From Tachypleus tridentatus (taxonomy: Eukaryota > Arthropoda > Merostomata > Xiphosura > Limulidae): a stretch of 64,000 nucleotides of DNA. Location of the stretch: contig NC_134830.1 in NCBI RefSeq assembly GCF_004210375.1, positions 2,232,001 through 2,296,000 of the forward strand. Reading direction: 5' to 3'. The first letter of the stretch is position 1. Each line of letters opens with the position of its first letter. The notes under the pieces were generated by a model. The model searched no databases. It saw only the letters and a list, made by a program, of their open reading frames with translations, and was not told the origin of the DNA. Positions 62,397 through 64,000 of this stretch are shown piece by piece. A program made the position numbers and the translations under genes.

Positions 62397-64000
62397 TTTT
62401 TCTCATTACATGATTTATTCACATAATGTTAGTTTCCCAATTATTATGAATTATTGTTACTTAAAATCAACATTCTAAAGTGTTAACAAAGTTGCATATA
62501 AGATTAATATAATGTTTCCTTATCACTTAACAAATAAGTTGTGTATACATACAAGTTAATATACAGTTTCTATTCAACTATTACATAAAAAATAAAAGTT
62601 TTTGTAGTTAAAACAAATTGTCTAATATGGGTTGCTGAAAATAACTTTACAAAGTATTAAATAGCTATATAATTATATATATATAAAATTAAAATCGTAC
62701 ATCAAATAAGGAAAATGCACATGTTATAATTATAAATATACTGAATAGTTAAACATTTTTCCCATACATCACATTTCCAAACTCTTCTTATTCACTGATA
62801 AAATAAGTTGACTCACAGTCAAAGAAACAATAAAATATTAATTCATTTTAAACAATTATAACTGTTTCATGAATATGGTAGCTAGATTTTTGATAAATTA
62901 CCAGTGATTAGAAGAACTACCTCCAATTTGAAACAAATGTCTGAGTTTAGGCTTATATTAGATAAAACTTAAAAATCTATAATATGTGCATTTCATTAGT
63001 ATAAAGTTCCTTATAATGTTCGTTTGTAGTATGGACAGTTCTTTATCCAGTCAATGGTTTTAGTAGTTTTAAATTTACTGCATTACAATAATTTATGTAC
63101 AATGGAGAACTAATCTAATAATAATAATGTAACAATGCTCCCAAGTGACATCAGCAAAACCAAAAAATGTGTTGATGAAACTCAGGAAACTTTTCTTAGG
63201 AGTGTTAAACTAGTTTTCAAAACGAACAGATAAATAAACCTTCTGCTAATCAATATAATAACTTAATATCATCGAGTGCAACACCTTAGATCACAAGTAT
63301 ATGATGTTATATCTGTAGTGAAATATGTAAATTAGAAGATATATATTATTCAACTTTTCTACAGTTTATGAGATTTGGAAATTCATCAGGGGCAAAAATT
63401 ATTTATTTATCAGTGGTTGAAAACTGCATTGTCAGAAATCATACATATTCAAACATCAGTTTTTTTGTTTTGTCTAGAAGAACAAGATATGCCATTGTTT
63501 ACTTTATGAAATGCCTGTTTCAAGTTCATTTAGAAATTTACTTTTATTTTGTTAAATAAATAAATAAACTACATTTCTAAATAAACTAAATATTTAAGAT
63601 GAAAAGTAACATTTTCCTAAAACAAAATAATTATAATTTTTTATAATAATTACTGTTAACACTTTCAAACTATCCATGAAAAGTTATGGAGATGTTTATA
63701 TAATTACTCCATGTTCCTTCAGAACAACATTGTAATAAACTTTCAGACATGCAGAAGTACATTAACCTTTTATATAAAACTACCATTAGTTTGTAAAAAC
63801 ACATTAACGCCAGGTTTATCACAACATTCTAAAAAGTAATTGGAAAGAATCTATTATTTTTAAAATAACATTATGAACCAAATAGCCCACATTACTAGAA
63901 TTACTGCACTACAAGAAAACTTCTTGAGAAATCCAATGTACAAGGTATTAATTTAACCTCATAAATATATATACATAAATTGATTTATTTCAGATATGAA
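62397..64000. other. AT-rich noncoding sequence to the window end
   Basis: No supported gene. A 63-codon plus-strand frame at 63368-63559 has no recognisable domain and lies in sequence of uniform AT-rich composition. It could be intron or UTR of a gene outside the window. Confidence 0.5.

Noticed and set aside
63368-63559. 63-codon ORF as a host gene
   Set aside because: Composition matches the flanking AT-rich DNA and no motif is recognisable.

Overview
This window is eukaryotic, AT-rich and dominated by repeats. It probably comes from an arthropod genome. Its tRNA-derived SINEs, Penelope-like element and I-clade LINE resemble repeats I associate with horseshoe crabs (Xiphosura), but that is recall and was not checked by search. 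I see no complete host gene. The only host-gene candidate is one internal exon of an unrecognised protein, present in two copies.

Layout: 1-9582 is block A. It ends at a run of exactly 500 N (9583-10082), which looks like a fixed-size scaffold gap. A head-to-tail satellite with a 34-bp monomer fills 10083-34423 (about 24 kb, roughly 700 copies). Two more tandem arrays follow: a 68-bp unit at 34598-35228 and a ~33-bp unit at 35463-36745. Block B (37238-46696) is a second, nearly collinear copy of block A with the same SINEs, exon, 60-bp minisatellite and hairpin. B then runs on into a decayed CR1/Jockey-type LINE carrying a 217-bp TTAA-flanked MITE; block A stops inside that same MITE.

From 47.8 to 55.2 kb lie SINE remnants, several short tandem arrays and a Penelope-like element (49393-51542) inserted into a 51-bp minisatellite. 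It has 135-bp inverted terminal repeats that differ at one base. From 55.2 to 61.8 kb, on the minus strand, is a near full-length I-clade LINE. It has a gag-like ORF1 with three zinc knuckles and an ORF2 with AP endonuclease, reverse transcriptase, RNase H and a C-terminal CCHC motif. Its frames are broken by three single-base shifts. From 61.8 to 64 kb is AT-rich sequence with one 67-bp array.

How the parts relate: the genes here belong to transposons. Many frame breaks, in both retroelements and in both exon copies, are one-base length changes in short homopolymers. In addition, A and B break each other's open frames reciprocally. Together with the gap this suggests that part of the apparent decay, and perhaps the A/B duplication itself, comes from assembly or consensus error. 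The strongest biological signals are the 34-bp satellite with local higher-order structure, the nested Penelope element, and the satellite-rich neighbourhood in which several arrays have periods near 32-36 bp.
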